DNA of 64,000 nt, taken from the NCBI GenBank assembly GCA_965216885.1, contig OZ244208.1, positions 496,001-560,000 on the forward strand. The letters run 5' to 3'. A program made the translations under genes and the position numbers. Source of the DNA: CAYNJG01 sp965216885 (GTDB lineage Bacteria > Planctomycetota > Planctomycetia > Pirellulales > Pirellulaceae). Of the stretch, positions 34,975 to 43,737 are shown in pieces. How positions within the stretch are numbered: position 1 is the stretch's first letter; each line of letters starts with the position of its first letter. The notes beneath the pieces were generated by a model that ran no database searches, was not told where the DNA came from, and worked only from the letters and a program-made list of their open reading frames with translations.

Positions 34975-35120
34975 CGTTGAAATAGCGTGTTGTTAGGGGG
35001 GCTTGGGTTACGGTCCTGTATCATATGGCGGTTCGGCGGTTGACGCATTGTCCGCGTTTGCCCAAACTCACCGACTTCTACCCAGTTCCTCGTGACGTCC
35101 TCAGGCAGGATCGAACACGC

Positions 35121-36191
35121 ATGTCTATAGACCAGTCAGAAACAGACCAGTCAGAAACTCCCGCACCCTCCTCCGAAGGATCGAACTGGACCGACAAGCA
35201 GTTGCCACCAGTAAAGCCGCCCACGACCGGGCTGCTGATGCAACTCTTTTTCGTGCCCATGATCATTGTTTCGATCATCGTGGCGGTCTGGTTGATGTTT
35301 GGGTGGCTGGCCCAGTCCAGCACCAACCCGGAACAGCTGACCAAGAATCTGAAGCAACTCAACAAGGGAAGTTGGCAGGACGCTCACAGTCTGTCGACAT
35401 TGTTGCGCGATCCACGAGAAAAAGAACTGCGGCAAAACGCGGAACTTGCGGCGGGGCTCGCCGAGACGCTCGATGGTTTGTTGGATGACAAGAAACTGGT
35501 CGCCAATGACAAGCTACATCGCCTGGCCACGTGGCTATGTCGGGCGCTGGGAGAATTCGAGGTTGATGCGGGGTTGGATACGCTGCTCAAAGCGCTCAAA
35601 TCGGAAGACTTCGCCATTCGACGCGCCGCGGTGGAGGGTATCAGTACGCTGGCCGGGAAGCTGAAGGATATCAAGGCGTCTCGCGAGGATGTCGTCAAAC
35701 TACTGAGCGACCCGGCACTGGAACGTCCCGACGTATCCGGCCGCGAACAGGAAATGGAACAGGGCGAGATGCGAAGTGCACTGGCCTATTCGTTGGGAGT
35801 TATCGGCGGCGACGATGCTGCCAATACGCTGAACCTGATGCTCAGTGATCCGTACCCGGAAGCACGCTACAACGCGGCAACGGGGCTCGCCCGGAATGGC
35901 GATGTGCGAGCCGTTCCTCGGCTGGAAGAAATGCTTACGCTTGATAACGACGAAGCGGTTCGATTCGAGGAAAAAAGTGAAACGTTGCGGCGTTGGAAGC
36001 GCAACCTCATTTTGCTGAACGGCCTGCGCGGAGTGAACGAGCTCTATAAGAAGAACGATTCGATGGCGGTCGACCCGAGTCTTGTCACGGCGATCGGAAA
36101 GTTGTCGGACGCAGGAGTGCTTCAACAGACGGACGCTTCACGATTTGTGCTCGACGAAGTGAAGCGTTTGATTGACGAGCGCGCCGAGTAG
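35121..36191 (+). CDS. Membrane-anchored HEAT-repeat protein
   Basis: A 356-residue protein. A soluble acidic leader is followed by one transmembrane helix at about 38-62 (QLFFVPMIIVSIIVAVWLMF). The rest has HEAT/PBS-lyase-type helical repeats, seen as ALKSEDFAIRRAAVEGISTLAG and LNLMLSDPYPEARYNAATGLARNGDVRAVPRLEEML. I chose the ATG at 35121; the open frame extends to 35025, but the residues before the ATG look non-coding. Such proteins are usually protein-interaction scaffolds. It is divergent from the lipoate ligase-like gene across about 145 bp. No partner can be named. Confidence 0.82.
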   Translation: MSIDQSETDQSETPAPSSEGSNWTDKQLPPVKPPTTGLLMQLFFVPMIIVSIIVAVWLMFGWLAQSSTNPEQLTKNLKQLNKGSWQDAHSLSTLLRDPREKELRQNAELAAGLAETLDGLLDDKKLVANDKLHRLATWLCRALGEFEVDAGLDTLLKALKSEDFAIRRAAVEGISTLAGKLKDIKASREDVVKLLSDPALERPDVSGREQEMEQGEMRSALAYSLGVIGGDDAANTLNLMLSDPYPEARYNAATGLARNGDVRAVPRLEEMLTLDNDEAVRFEEKSETLRRWKRNLILLNGLRGVNELYKKNDSMAVDPSLVTAIGKLSDAGVLQQTDASRFVLDEVKRLIDERAE

Positions 36192-36761
36192 TCCTCGGAT
36201 CGTGCTCGGTGAGGCCGGGGCGAGCGAGTCCCGCTTGTGCGCACCAGTCAACAAGAGTGCTCGCCGGTCGATGCGTTGACAAATGGCCACGCCTATTGGC
36301 CACGCCTATTGGCCACGCCTATTGGCCACGCCTTCTGACCGAAATTGACGTCCGACCCTCTCGGTCGACGGTGTCTTATATAGATTCGCATTCTCGATTC
36401 GAAATGGCAGCTTCGTCCATTCTTCATCCGCGCTATTCACGTGCAATTCCGTGTTCGGATTGACCAATTCCTTGGCAAAAAAGCGTCTGTATTGCCTAAT
36501 TTGTAAAGAGAACTTGCGAATTTCACGTCTCGATTGGCACACATCCGTTACGACCAGAAAAGTTAGAACCTACGAGAGGGGTAAAGGCTCAAACACAACA
36601 TTGTTTTCTTGTTGCAACGCTTTGGCTAACTAGTCTGAAATTCATGGGAGAGGCGTCGTAAACATCTCTTCCGGGGCACTTTGGCCCGGGTGCCTGCCCG
36701 CACCCATTAATGCATCGACGAATTAGCAACCATGATTTTGCCAGTAGCGAGTGAAGTTACC
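36192..36761. other. Non-coding region with tandem repeat before the Fis-type HTH gene
   Basis: This 570-bp region holds a 13-bp tandem array (listed separately) and an AT-richer stretch around 36360-36640, in which I see no gene. A hairpin GGGTGC-ctgccc-GCACCC is at 36688-36705, about 57 nt before the HTH gene. It has no T-run and may lie in the leader. Confidence 0.5.
36285..36336 (+). repeat. 13-bp tandem repeat array, four units
   Basis: GGCCACGCCTATT is repeated perfectly at 36285, 36298 and 36311, with a fourth unit at 36324 degenerate in its last three bases. The array lies 94 bp after the HEAT gene stop in non-coding DNA. Confidence 0.9.
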
Positions 36762-37163
36762 ATGAAACAGAAACTGTTTGTCCTTGGTGGCAACCCACAC
36801 CAGATCGATGATGTGCGCCGTCGTTTCGGCGACGCATTCGACATCGTCGTCTGCCATTCCATCGTAGAACTACAACGCAACCTTGAGCACCACGGTCAGG
36901 GCGCTGTCCTGCCTCTGGGCATCGGTGGCCAGAACGGCGCATCGCACGACGTTGACAAGTTGATTGAGAACATTGTCAGCACCAGCCCTGAAGAGAAGCC
37001 CATGCCAAAGACACTGGCTGACCGGGTTGATCTGCTCGAACAGAAGATCATCGAGTCAACTCTGACTCGCAATCGTCATCACCGTAAAGACACGGCTGCT
37101 GAACTGGGTATCAGCCGCGTAACGCTTTACAACAAGATGAAAAAGTTTGGCATGCTGAACTAG
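36762..37163 (+). CDS. Fis-type helix-turn-helix protein with degenerate receiver-like N-terminus
   Basis: A 133-residue protein. Residues about 85-133 form a Fis-type HTH_8 domain: LADRVDLLEQKIIESTLTRN then DTAAELGISRVTLYNKMKKFG, which should bind DNA as a dimer. The first ~45 residues (KLFVLGGNPHQIDDVRRRF) look like the first beta-alpha units of a response-regulator receiver. The rest of the receiver, including a phospho-accepting Asp region, is missing. This fits a stand-alone DNA-binding protein derived from an NtrC-like regulator. An in-frame ATG at 36732 is also possible; GTGAAG before 36762 favours the later one. Confidence 0.78.
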   Translation: MKQKLFVLGGNPHQIDDVRRRFGDAFDIVVCHSIVELQRNLEHHGQGAVLPLGIGGQNGASHDVDKLIENIVSTSPEEKPMPKTLADRVDLLEQKIIESTLTRNRHHRKDTAAELGISRVTLYNKMKKFGMLN

Positions 37164-37593
37164 AGTCTGGCAACAGGTTCTAACTCGCAGGGCAAGATTG
37201 TTGGAGCAGGCTGCTATTTGCAGCAGCTTGCCAATCCATCGGATGGATCCAACGGAATCATTCCCGCCATGAAGTTGAATTTGATCCAACGGAAGAACCC
37301 GGCTACCCCGCCGGACTTTGAAAGCTGGAGACGATTCGGGTAGCACATTCGAACGAGCGAAGGTTTTTCCTCCACCCCCGCCCTTACCTCGTTCACCCCC
37401 GTGTGTACCGCTTCATACAATTCCTCCGAGTCGCGTGCACCGCTTTGAAAGAGACCGGGACTTCCGACCGCAAGGTCACTCTCCGGAACAGAGAAGAGCC
37501 AACCTTGGTTTCTTCAAAGCGGTCGCAGCGATCCCGTCCTGGCAACTTCACGCGTCAGCCTCCTTCCGTCTGATTTGACGCGTGAGTTCTCTG
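37164..37593. other. Convergent intergenic region, HTH gene / purU
   Basis: A 430-bp gap downstream of both neighbours. It has a small hairpin GGCTGC-tattt-GCAGC at about 37209-37225 without a T-run. No gene is supported. Confidence 0.4.
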
Positions 37594-38445
37594 CTACGTC
37601 GCAATCACGCGATGGAAGTGCAATCGCACTTCACGATCAACAACGCGACGCACGCCTTCGACAAGGCATCGTGGTTCGTTATCTTCCTGCCCACGTCGAA
37701 TGATGTCTTCCAGTTTTGTCCCCGGTGGAACGGACATGGTTTCCTGGTGAATAATCTGGTTGCCGGCATCCAGTTCTGGCACGATGAAGTGACACGTCGC
37801 GCCGAACGTAAGCATTCGCGATTCGTAGGCATCGTGGTACGGCCGAATGCCCGGAAAACCCGGTAGCAGTCCGTGATGCAGATTGATGATGCGACCTCCG
37901 GCGTACTTCCAGCAGGTGCTGGCCGGCAGGACTCGCATGTATCGCGCCAGCAACACGTAATCGACTTCGTACTTGTCCATGAGGTCCACCATCTGGTCCT
38001 CATTTGGGTTTCCCGTTGGGTCGCCGATGTGTTCCCACGGCACGCCGAATTGTTCGGCGATTCCACGACAGGCTTTGCGATTGCCGATCATGACGGCCGG
38101 TTCGGCTCGAATCTGTCGGTCCCTGATGGCCCGCAGCACGGCGAGTGCCGGTTCTGGTCGATAGGTCACGCAGATCGCCAGACGTGGCTTCTCTTTTCGT
38201 TCGTCGGGTGACCAAACCCGCACGGAGAGTTTCTTCAGTTCGCCGATTTCCGTGAGTGCTTTCTTCAGGGACTCATAGCGATCGGCTTTCAGTTCGATCC
38301 GTAGCAGCATGGCGAAAATGGCTTCTTCGTCATGGTCGTACATCTGGATTTCGCCAATGTTTGCACCCTCGCCCGTAACGTAGTGGATGATGGGGTCAGC
38401 GAGCCGAACGTTGTCCGGTCCCACGGCGGTGATCACGACTTGCAT
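37594..38445 (-). CDS. purU: Formyltetrahydrofolate deformylase
   Basis: A 283-residue enzyme that hydrolyses 10-formyl-THF to THF and formate, balancing the one-carbon pool. An N-terminal ACT domain (about 1-80; AVGPDNVRLADPIIHYVTGEGANI) is followed by a formyltransferase domain. Catalytic elements include GGRIINLHHGLLPGFPG (Asn and His) and GATCHFIVPELDAGNQIIHQE (His and Asp). The ACT domain distinguishes it from PurN. The length is normal. It stands alone, convergent with the HTH gene. Confidence 0.93.
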   Translation of the reverse strand: MQVVITAVGPDNVRLADPIIHYVTGEGANIGEIQMYDHDEEAIFAMLLRIELKADRYESLKKALTEIGELKKLSVRVWSPDERKEKPRLAICVTYRPEPALAVLRAIRDRQIRAEPAVMIGNRKACRGIAEQFGVPWEHIGDPTGNPNEDQMVDLMDKYEVDYVLLARYMRVLPASTCWKYAGGRIINLHHGLLPGFPGIRPYHDAYESRMLTFGATCHFIVPELDAGNQIIHQETMSVPPGTKLEDIIRRGQEDNEPRCLVEGVRRVVDREVRLHFHRVIAT

Positions 38446-38685
38446 TTGAATCTCAACCTGAATGTAGAACGAGTGTCCTGCCGGCCCGATTTCGACACTG
38501 TTGACGTGGCCAAAACGGGTGTGTCCGCAATCGTAGCCATCTCGCTGGTTGTGATGAACCCGCCACCTCGCTGTATATGCGCCAACGGGCCCATTTGTTA
38601 GCTTGGCAGGTCAGATTTGGCGGAGCGCTGCGAACATTTCCGACCATTTCGTGTCAATAATGCTATCGACCGGGACCACACCAGG

Positions 38686-39129
38686 ATGTCCATCGCTGAA
38701 TCGACCAAACCGCGTCGTGACGAGATTTCGTCTACCGAGAACCTCTGCGACTACTGTTCCGCCAAATGTTGCAAATACTTCGCTCTGCCGATCGACACGC
38801 CCGAAACATGGAAAGACTTCGAATACATTCGCTGGTATCTCGTCCACGATCGCGCCACCATCTTCATTGACGAAGGCGACTGGTATTTGATGGTGCATAC
38901 GACCTGCAAGCATCTGCAGGCCGACAATCGTTGTGGCATCTATGAAACCCGCCCCGACATCTGTCGCGAGTACTCGACGGACAACTGCGAGTACGAAGAC
39001 GACTGGACCTACGATCACTATTTTGAAACTGCGGAACAGGTCTTCGAATACGCCGAGGCCACGCTACCTCCGCGTCGCGGACAAACATTCCGGACCCCCA
39101 AGCCACCGCTATTTCCTGTCCTGAACTGA
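38686..39129 (+). CDS. YkgJ-family cysteine cluster protein
   Basis: A 147-residue protein with a conserved cysteine pattern: CDYCSAKCC near the N-terminus, then CKHL, CGIYETRPDICREY and NCEY. This CxxCxxxCC...C...C..RPxxCR arrangement is the zinc/iron-chelating (UPF0153/YkgJ) family, presumed to bind iron-sulfur or zinc. The ATG at 38686 is used; the frame opens at 38617, but the earlier residues do not fit. It lies 66 bp before hisS on the same strand. The function is unknown. Confidence 0.86.
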   Translation: MSIAESTKPRRDEISSTENLCDYCSAKCCKYFALPIDTPETWKDFEYIRWYLVHDRATIFIDEGDWYLMVHTTCKHLQADNRCGIYETRPDICREYSTDNCEYEDDWTYDHYFETAEQVFEYAEATLPPRRGQTFRTPKPPLFPVLN

Positions 39130-39195
39130 TCGCAACCTCTGCGATGCGGAACGGCAGCAGAATCGCAAACCTGACCAAATCAAAGAATCGAACTT

Positions 39196-40539
39196 ATGTC
39201 CAAACCTGGAATTGTCACACCACGAACGCTGAAAGGTTTTCGTGATTTCCTGCCGGCCAAGATGATGCCGCGTGAGGAACTCATCGACACGGCACGACGC
39301 GTGTATCGCAGCTACGGATTTGCTCCGATCGATACGCCCGTGTTGGAGCTCTTTGAAATCCTGAACGGCAAGGGTGGCGAAGAGAGCGACCGGCTGATGT
39401 ATCGCTTTACCGATCATGGCAAGCGCGAGGTCGGCATGCGGTTTGACCTGACGGTGCCGCTGGCGCGTTTTGTGGCTCAGCATTCCAATGATCTCGGACT
39501 TCCGTTCAAGCGCTACCAGATCGCCAAGGTCTGGCGCGGCGAGAACACGCATCGCGGCCGCTACCGCGAATTCATGCAGTGTGATTTCGATACGATTGGC
39601 ACAACGTCGGTCGCGTCAGACATCGAGATGCTGCTGGTCATCAACGATCTGATGACGGCGATCGGCATCGAGAAATTCACGATGCGCGTGAATCATCGAC
39701 AAGTGCTGAACGGTCTGCTCGAAAAAATGGATTTGCTGGACAAGTCGACGGACGTGCTGCGCTCGATCGACAAGCTGGCGAAAATCGGACGCGAGAAGGT
39801 CATTGCCGAGCTGGTCGATAGTGGCGTCACGAATTCCGATAACGCCACCGAGATTCTGAAGATCGCCGATCTGTCGGGTGACTCGGCCGAGCTGCTCGAT
39901 GCCGCTTTCGCTTTGGTGGAAGGCAACGAACGTGGCGAGACGGGTGTCAATCGACTGCGAGAAATTGTGGCCGGCGTGGCGGCGGCGGGCGTACCGGCGG
40001 AGCGTCTGAACATCGACGTCTCGATCGCTCGCGGTCTGGATTATTACACCGGTACGATCGTCGAAACGTTCCTTGGCGAGATGCCCGAGATTGGCAGCGT
40101 TTGTTCCGGTGGTCGATATGACAATCTGGCGGGCGTCTATACAAAGCAGGAACTGCCTGGCATTGGGGCGTCACTGGGGCTCGATCGCCTGCTGGCGGCG
40201 CTGGAGGAAATGTCGTTGCTCAGCGAGTCCGCGGCAGCCGCGCCGGTACTGATGACGTACTTTGATCCGTCGCGATTGCATGACTATCTGGCGCTGGCCG
40301 GCAGCTTGCGGGCGGCGGGCATTGGCGTGGAGATGTATCCGGATGCCAAGAAACTGGGGCAACAGTTGAAGTTCGCCAATCGCAGAGGATTCCGGGTCGC
40401 GCTGGTGGCCGGTGAACAGGAATTTGAACGTGGTGAAATTCAGGTCAAGGATCTCGATTCCGGCGAAGCAAAGGATATTTCGCTGCAGGATGCGGGTGCG
40501 GCGGTGATCTCGGCCGTGCAACAGATTCTTGCGTCCTGA
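39196..40539 (+). CDS. hisS: Histidyl-tRNA synthetase
   Basis: A 447-residue class II aminoacyl-tRNA synthetase. Motif 1 is in the N-terminal part (GFAPIDTPVLE), motif 2 is RYQIAKVWRGENTHRGRYREFMQCDFD, and the histidine-specific motifs are ARGLDYYTGTIVE and SVCSGGRYDNL. Motif 3 is GASLGLDRLLAAL. A C-terminal anticodon-binding domain follows (about 350-447). All expected parts are intact. It probably shares a transcript with the upstream YkgJ-type gene and the small membrane protein gene downstream. Confidence 0.96.
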   Translation: MSKPGIVTPRTLKGFRDFLPAKMMPREELIDTARRVYRSYGFAPIDTPVLELFEILNGKGGEESDRLMYRFTDHGKREVGMRFDLTVPLARFVAQHSNDLGLPFKRYQIAKVWRGENTHRGRYREFMQCDFDTIGTTSVASDIEMLLVINDLMTAIGIEKFTMRVNHRQVLNGLLEKMDLLDKSTDVLRSIDKLAKIGREKVIAELVDSGVTNSDNATEILKIADLSGDSAELLDAAFALVEGNERGETGVNRLREIVAGVAAAGVPAERLNIDVSIARGLDYYTGTIVETFLGEMPEIGSVCSGGRYDNLAGVYTKQELPGIGASLGLDRLLAALEEMSLLSESAAAAPVLMTYFDPSRLHDYLALAGSLRAAGIGVEMYPDAKKLGQQLKFANRRGFRVALVAGEQEFERGEIQVKDLDSGEAKDISLQDAGAAVISAVQQILAS

Positions 40540-40619
40540 CGAACGCGGATTCGTCGAGTAAACTGGTGTCTGACGTCGAGACCTTCATTTCGGCGTTGGC
40601 CATTTGTTTGGAGAAGAAG

Positions 40620-40835
40620 ATGCTTCGCGTGCTCAATTTTGCGTTCTCAACCGTGCTTTTGTTGTCGATGGCCGCGCCCGGGTTGGCTCAGGTGGAAGAA
40701 CCGGAGCCCGAACCCAAGAGCTACGTGATGTCGTACTTCATCGTTGGAGCGGGGATCGGACTTGGCCTGGTCGCGGTTTGCCGAGCGTCTTCGCGCCGCA
40801 AGGAAGTTCGGAAGCCTGAGGAAAAATCTGAGTAG
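40620..40835 (+). CDS. Small membrane protein with signal peptide
   Basis: A 71-residue protein. A signal peptide (about 1-22, ending GLAQ) is followed by an acidic-proline stretch (VEEPEPEPKS), one transmembrane helix (YFIVGAGIGLGLVAVCRAS) and a basic cytosolic tail (RRKEVRKPEEKSE). The ATG at 40620 is preceded by GGAGAAGAAG, a good ribosome binding site that decides against the longer frame from 40566. Similar small bitopic proteins are frequent in planctomycetes, without known function. Confidence 0.78.
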   Translation: MLRVLNFAFSTVLLLSMAAPGLAQVEEPEPEPKSYVMSYFIVGAGIGLGLVAVCRASSRRKEVRKPEEKSE

Positions 40836-40921
40836 ATCAACGGCCACGGGGCGTAGCGTTGCGTGCTACGCATTGGTGGCGCCGTGCGTTACATTCATGC
40901 GAAACAAGGGAGAGTTTCGAC

Positions 40922-42325
40922 ATGAAATCGCGATTCATTTTGCTGGCGCTTTTCTACGCCTGCCTGCTTGCCGGTCGAGTTTCCGCAGCGGATCGACCCA
41001 ACATCGTCTTCTTTCTTGCGGACGATCAACGTCACAACCTGATGGGCTGTGCCGGTCACGATCTGATTCAGACGCCGACGATGGACTATCTCGCGGCCAA
41101 CGGCGTTCGCTTTCGCAATGCCTTCGTGACGACTTCGATCTGTGCCGCCAGCCGCGCCAGCTACTTTACCGGGCTGGTCGAACGCTCGCACCGATTCACG
41201 TTCGGGACACCTCCGATCGCCAGCGAGTTTTGTGACAACAGCTATCCCAGCGTGCTACGCAAGGCGGGATACCAAACGGCGTACATCGGCAAGTTCGGCG
41301 TGAACGTGGAGGGCGATTCGCGCGATCGCATGTTCGACATGTTCAAGCCTTACAACCGCCATCCATATTTCAAGAAACAACCGGACGGCACCGAGCGGCA
41401 CATATCCCAACTCTGTGGCGATACGGCCATCGAATTCCTGCGCACGCGTGAGCAGGGCAAGCCATTCTGCATGTCCGTCTGCTTTAACGCTCCGCATGCC
41501 GAGGACGCCGACAAGGAAGACCACTATCCGCCGCCGAAGGTTGTGGCCGATATGTATTCCAATGAAACGATGCCCGCCCCCGAGCTCGCGGACACGGCGA
41601 TCTTTGAAAGCCAGCCCGAGTTTCTGCGCACGAGCATGAATCGTGATCGCTGGTACTGGCGTTGGGACACACCGGAAAAGTATCAGAAGAATCTGCGAAA
41701 CTACTATCGCATGATTAGCGGTATCGACCACGTCATGGGCCGCGTGCTCAAGGAGTTGCGTGAGCTGGATCTCGATGACAATACCGTTGTCGTCTTTGCC
41801 GGAGACAACGGCTACTACGCCGGATCGCGTGGTTTTGCCGGCAAGTGGTCGCACTACGAAGAGTCGCTTCGTGTTCCCATGATCATCATGGACCCGCGGT
41901 TGCCAGCGAATCGCAAGCAGCAGGTTGTGGACGCAACCGTCCTGAACATCGATGTGACCTCGACCATCGTGGACCTCGCCGGCGTTGAACTTCCCGGGCA
42001 GTACCAGGGTTCCAGCCTCAAACCGTGGCTGGCGGGGAACGACCCGGATCAATGGCGTCGCGACTTTTGGTGCGAACATCTGATGGACAACAAATCGATT
42101 CCCAAATGGGAAGGAGTTCGCGACAACCGTTGGGTTTACGCGAGATACTTCCAGCAGTCGCCGAAATTCGAGTTCCTGCACGACCTGCAAGCGGATCCCA
42201 ACCAGCTGGAGAATCTGGTGACGTCGGATCAGCACGCGCAACAACTGGAAACCATGCGAGCGCGATGCGACGAACTGCGAACACAATACGGCGGCGAGTA
42301 CCGGCCGAATCCCCGAAAAAAGTAG
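40922..42325 (+). CDS. Type I sulfatase, exported
   Basis: A 467-residue arylsulfatase-family enzyme. A signal peptide covers 1-23. The metal site begins with NIVFFLADDQR (D34, D35). The formylglycine site is C74-A-A-S-R78 in TSICAASRASYFTG, with Ala where Pro is usual; the CxAxR form is still recognised by maturases in known systems. HxPH-like and late motifs include SVCFNAPH and NTVVVFAGDNGYYAG, the C-terminal Asp-Asn metal ligands. The substrate is a sulfated sugar or glycan by analogy. Sulfatase richness is typical for marine planctomycetes. The ATG at 40922 is followed directly by the signal peptide. Confidence 0.93.
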   Translation: MKSRFILLALFYACLLAGRVSAADRPNIVFFLADDQRHNLMGCAGHDLIQTPTMDYLAANGVRFRNAFVTTSICAASRASYFTGLVERSHRFTFGTPPIASEFCDNSYPSVLRKAGYQTAYIGKFGVNVEGDSRDRMFDMFKPYNRHPYFKKQPDGTERHISQLCGDTAIEFLRTREQGKPFCMSVCFNAPHAEDADKEDHYPPPKVVADMYSNETMPAPELADTAIFESQPEFLRTSMNRDRWYWRWDTPEKYQKNLRNYYRMISGIDHVMGRVLKELRELDLDDNTVVVFAGDNGYYAGSRGFAGKWSHYEESLRVPMIIMDPRLPANRKQQVVDATVLNIDVTSTIVDLAGVELPGQYQGSSLKPWLAGNDPDQWRRDFWCEHLMDNKSIPKWEGVRDNRWVYARYFQQSPKFEFLHDLQADPNQLENLVTSDQHAQQLETMRARCDELRTQYGGEYRPNPRKK

Positions 42326-42358
42326 CCTCTTGATTCACGCAATCAACCGGAAACCAGC

Positions 42359-43600
42359 ATGCAACTGACCGCGGAACATATCACGCAACTTCGGGCCAAA
42401 TTCCCTGCCCTTGCCCGTTTGCACGACGGCCGGCCGGCAGTCTTTCTCGATGGCCCGGCGGGGACGCAGGTCCCTCAGTCCGTGATTGATGCGATCTCGC
42501 ACTATCTGACGACTTGCAACGCCAACAGTCACGGCGTCTTCGCGACCAGCATTGAGAGCGATGAGATGGTGGACGCCGCGCACCAGGCGGCGGCAGATTT
42601 TGTCGGCGTCGATGATCCCGGCACGGTCTCGTTCGGTGGGAACATGACAACGTTGACGTTCGCCCTTTCGAGAGCCCTCGCGCGGACGTGGGACCCCGGT
42701 GACGAGATTGTTCTGAGTCGCCTTGAGCATGATGCCAACTTTTCGCCCTGGCGTCTCGCGGCGGAAGATGCGGGAGTGACCGTACGCTACGTGGACATCA
42801 ACCCCGACGATTGCACACTGGTACTGGATGACTACGCAAAGTTGTTGAATGAGCGGACGCGACTGGTGGCCGTCGGTTGCGCTTCGAATGCGGCCGGTAC
42901 GATCAACCCGGTCAAGCAAATCTGTGCGTGGGCCCGTGACGTAGGAGCGATGTCGTTTCTGGATGCCGTCCACTACGCTCCGCACGATTTGATCGACGTG
43001 ACGGACTGGGACTGTGACTTTCTGATCTGCAGTGCCTACAAATTCTTCGGTCCGCACGTGGGCATCATGTACGGTCGCCGCGAACTGCTGGAGACACTGC
43101 AACCGTACAAGCTGCGTCCGTCTCCGGACGATTTGCCCGGTCGCTGGATGACGGGCACGCAGAACTTCGAATGCATCTGCGGCGTCCGCGCGGCGATTGA
43201 CTATATCGCGGATATTGGTCGCCTGGCGGGAAAAACGAGCGACCGTCGCGAGGCGCTGCGTCAGGCGTTTACATTGATACGGAGCTATGAACGCACGCTT
43301 CTCGATCAGTTGTTGGATGGCCTGGCGGAAATCCCAGGCATCAAGGTGTGGGGCATCACGGCCGAGTCAGAACGGGATCAGCGGTTCCCCACCGTTTCCA
43401 TCACACGCGAGGGTATCGATGCCACGTCGTTAGCCAAACAGTTGGCGGCGGAAGGGATTTTCGTTTGGGACGGCAACTACTACGCGTTGCCGCTGACCGA
43501 GCGTATTGGCGTCGAACCCGAGGGCATGGTCCGCATCGGGTTGGCTCACTACAACACCTCGGAAGAAGTGGCACGGCTGCTGGAGATTCTGCGCAAGTAA
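42359..43600 (+). CDS. Class V aminotransferase, cysteine desulfurase-like
   Basis: A 413-residue PLP enzyme. The SufS/NifS-like fold is seen in VFLDGPAGTQVPQSVIDAI near the start, a cofactor region NMTTLTFALSRAL, D-A-V-H in FLDAVHYAPHDLID, and the Schiff-base lysine in SAYKFFGPHVGIMYG. The C-terminus (MVRIGLAHYNTSEEVARLL) matches the family. It belongs to the 'cysteine desulfurase-like' branch, whose members are not all desulfurases, so the substrate is open. It begins 33 bp after the sulfatase and may share its transcript. Confidence 0.88.
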   Translation: MQLTAEHITQLRAKFPALARLHDGRPAVFLDGPAGTQVPQSVIDAISHYLTTCNANSHGVFATSIESDEMVDAAHQAAADFVGVDDPGTVSFGGNMTTLTFALSRALARTWDPGDEIVLSRLEHDANFSPWRLAAEDAGVTVRYVDINPDDCTLVLDDYAKLLNERTRLVAVGCASNAAGTINPVKQICAWARDVGAMSFLDAVHYAPHDLIDVTDWDCDFLICSAYKFFGPHVGIMYGRRELLETLQPYKLRPSPDDLPGRWMTGTQNFECICGVRAAIDYIADIGRLAGKTSDRREALRQAFTLIRSYERTLLDQLLDGLAEIPGIKVWGITAESERDQRFPTVSITREGIDATSLAKQLAAEGIFVWDGNYYALPLTERIGVEPEGMVRIGLAHYNTSEEVARLLEILRK

Positions 43601-43737
43601 TTTGTTAGTTCGCGAGTGTCGCGGATCCGCTGCGTTGGATTGCTATGCCACGAGAGCCCGTTTCACAACGACTTTGCCAACGTGGTCGGTCATGCAGTAC
43701 AAGTTCCTGGATTGGGAATCCGGGTCTTGAACTTGCT

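Noticed and set aside
41255..42286. A 343-codon minus-strand frame inside the sulfatase gene
   Set aside because: Antisense shadow of a well-supported sulfatase; no motif of its own.
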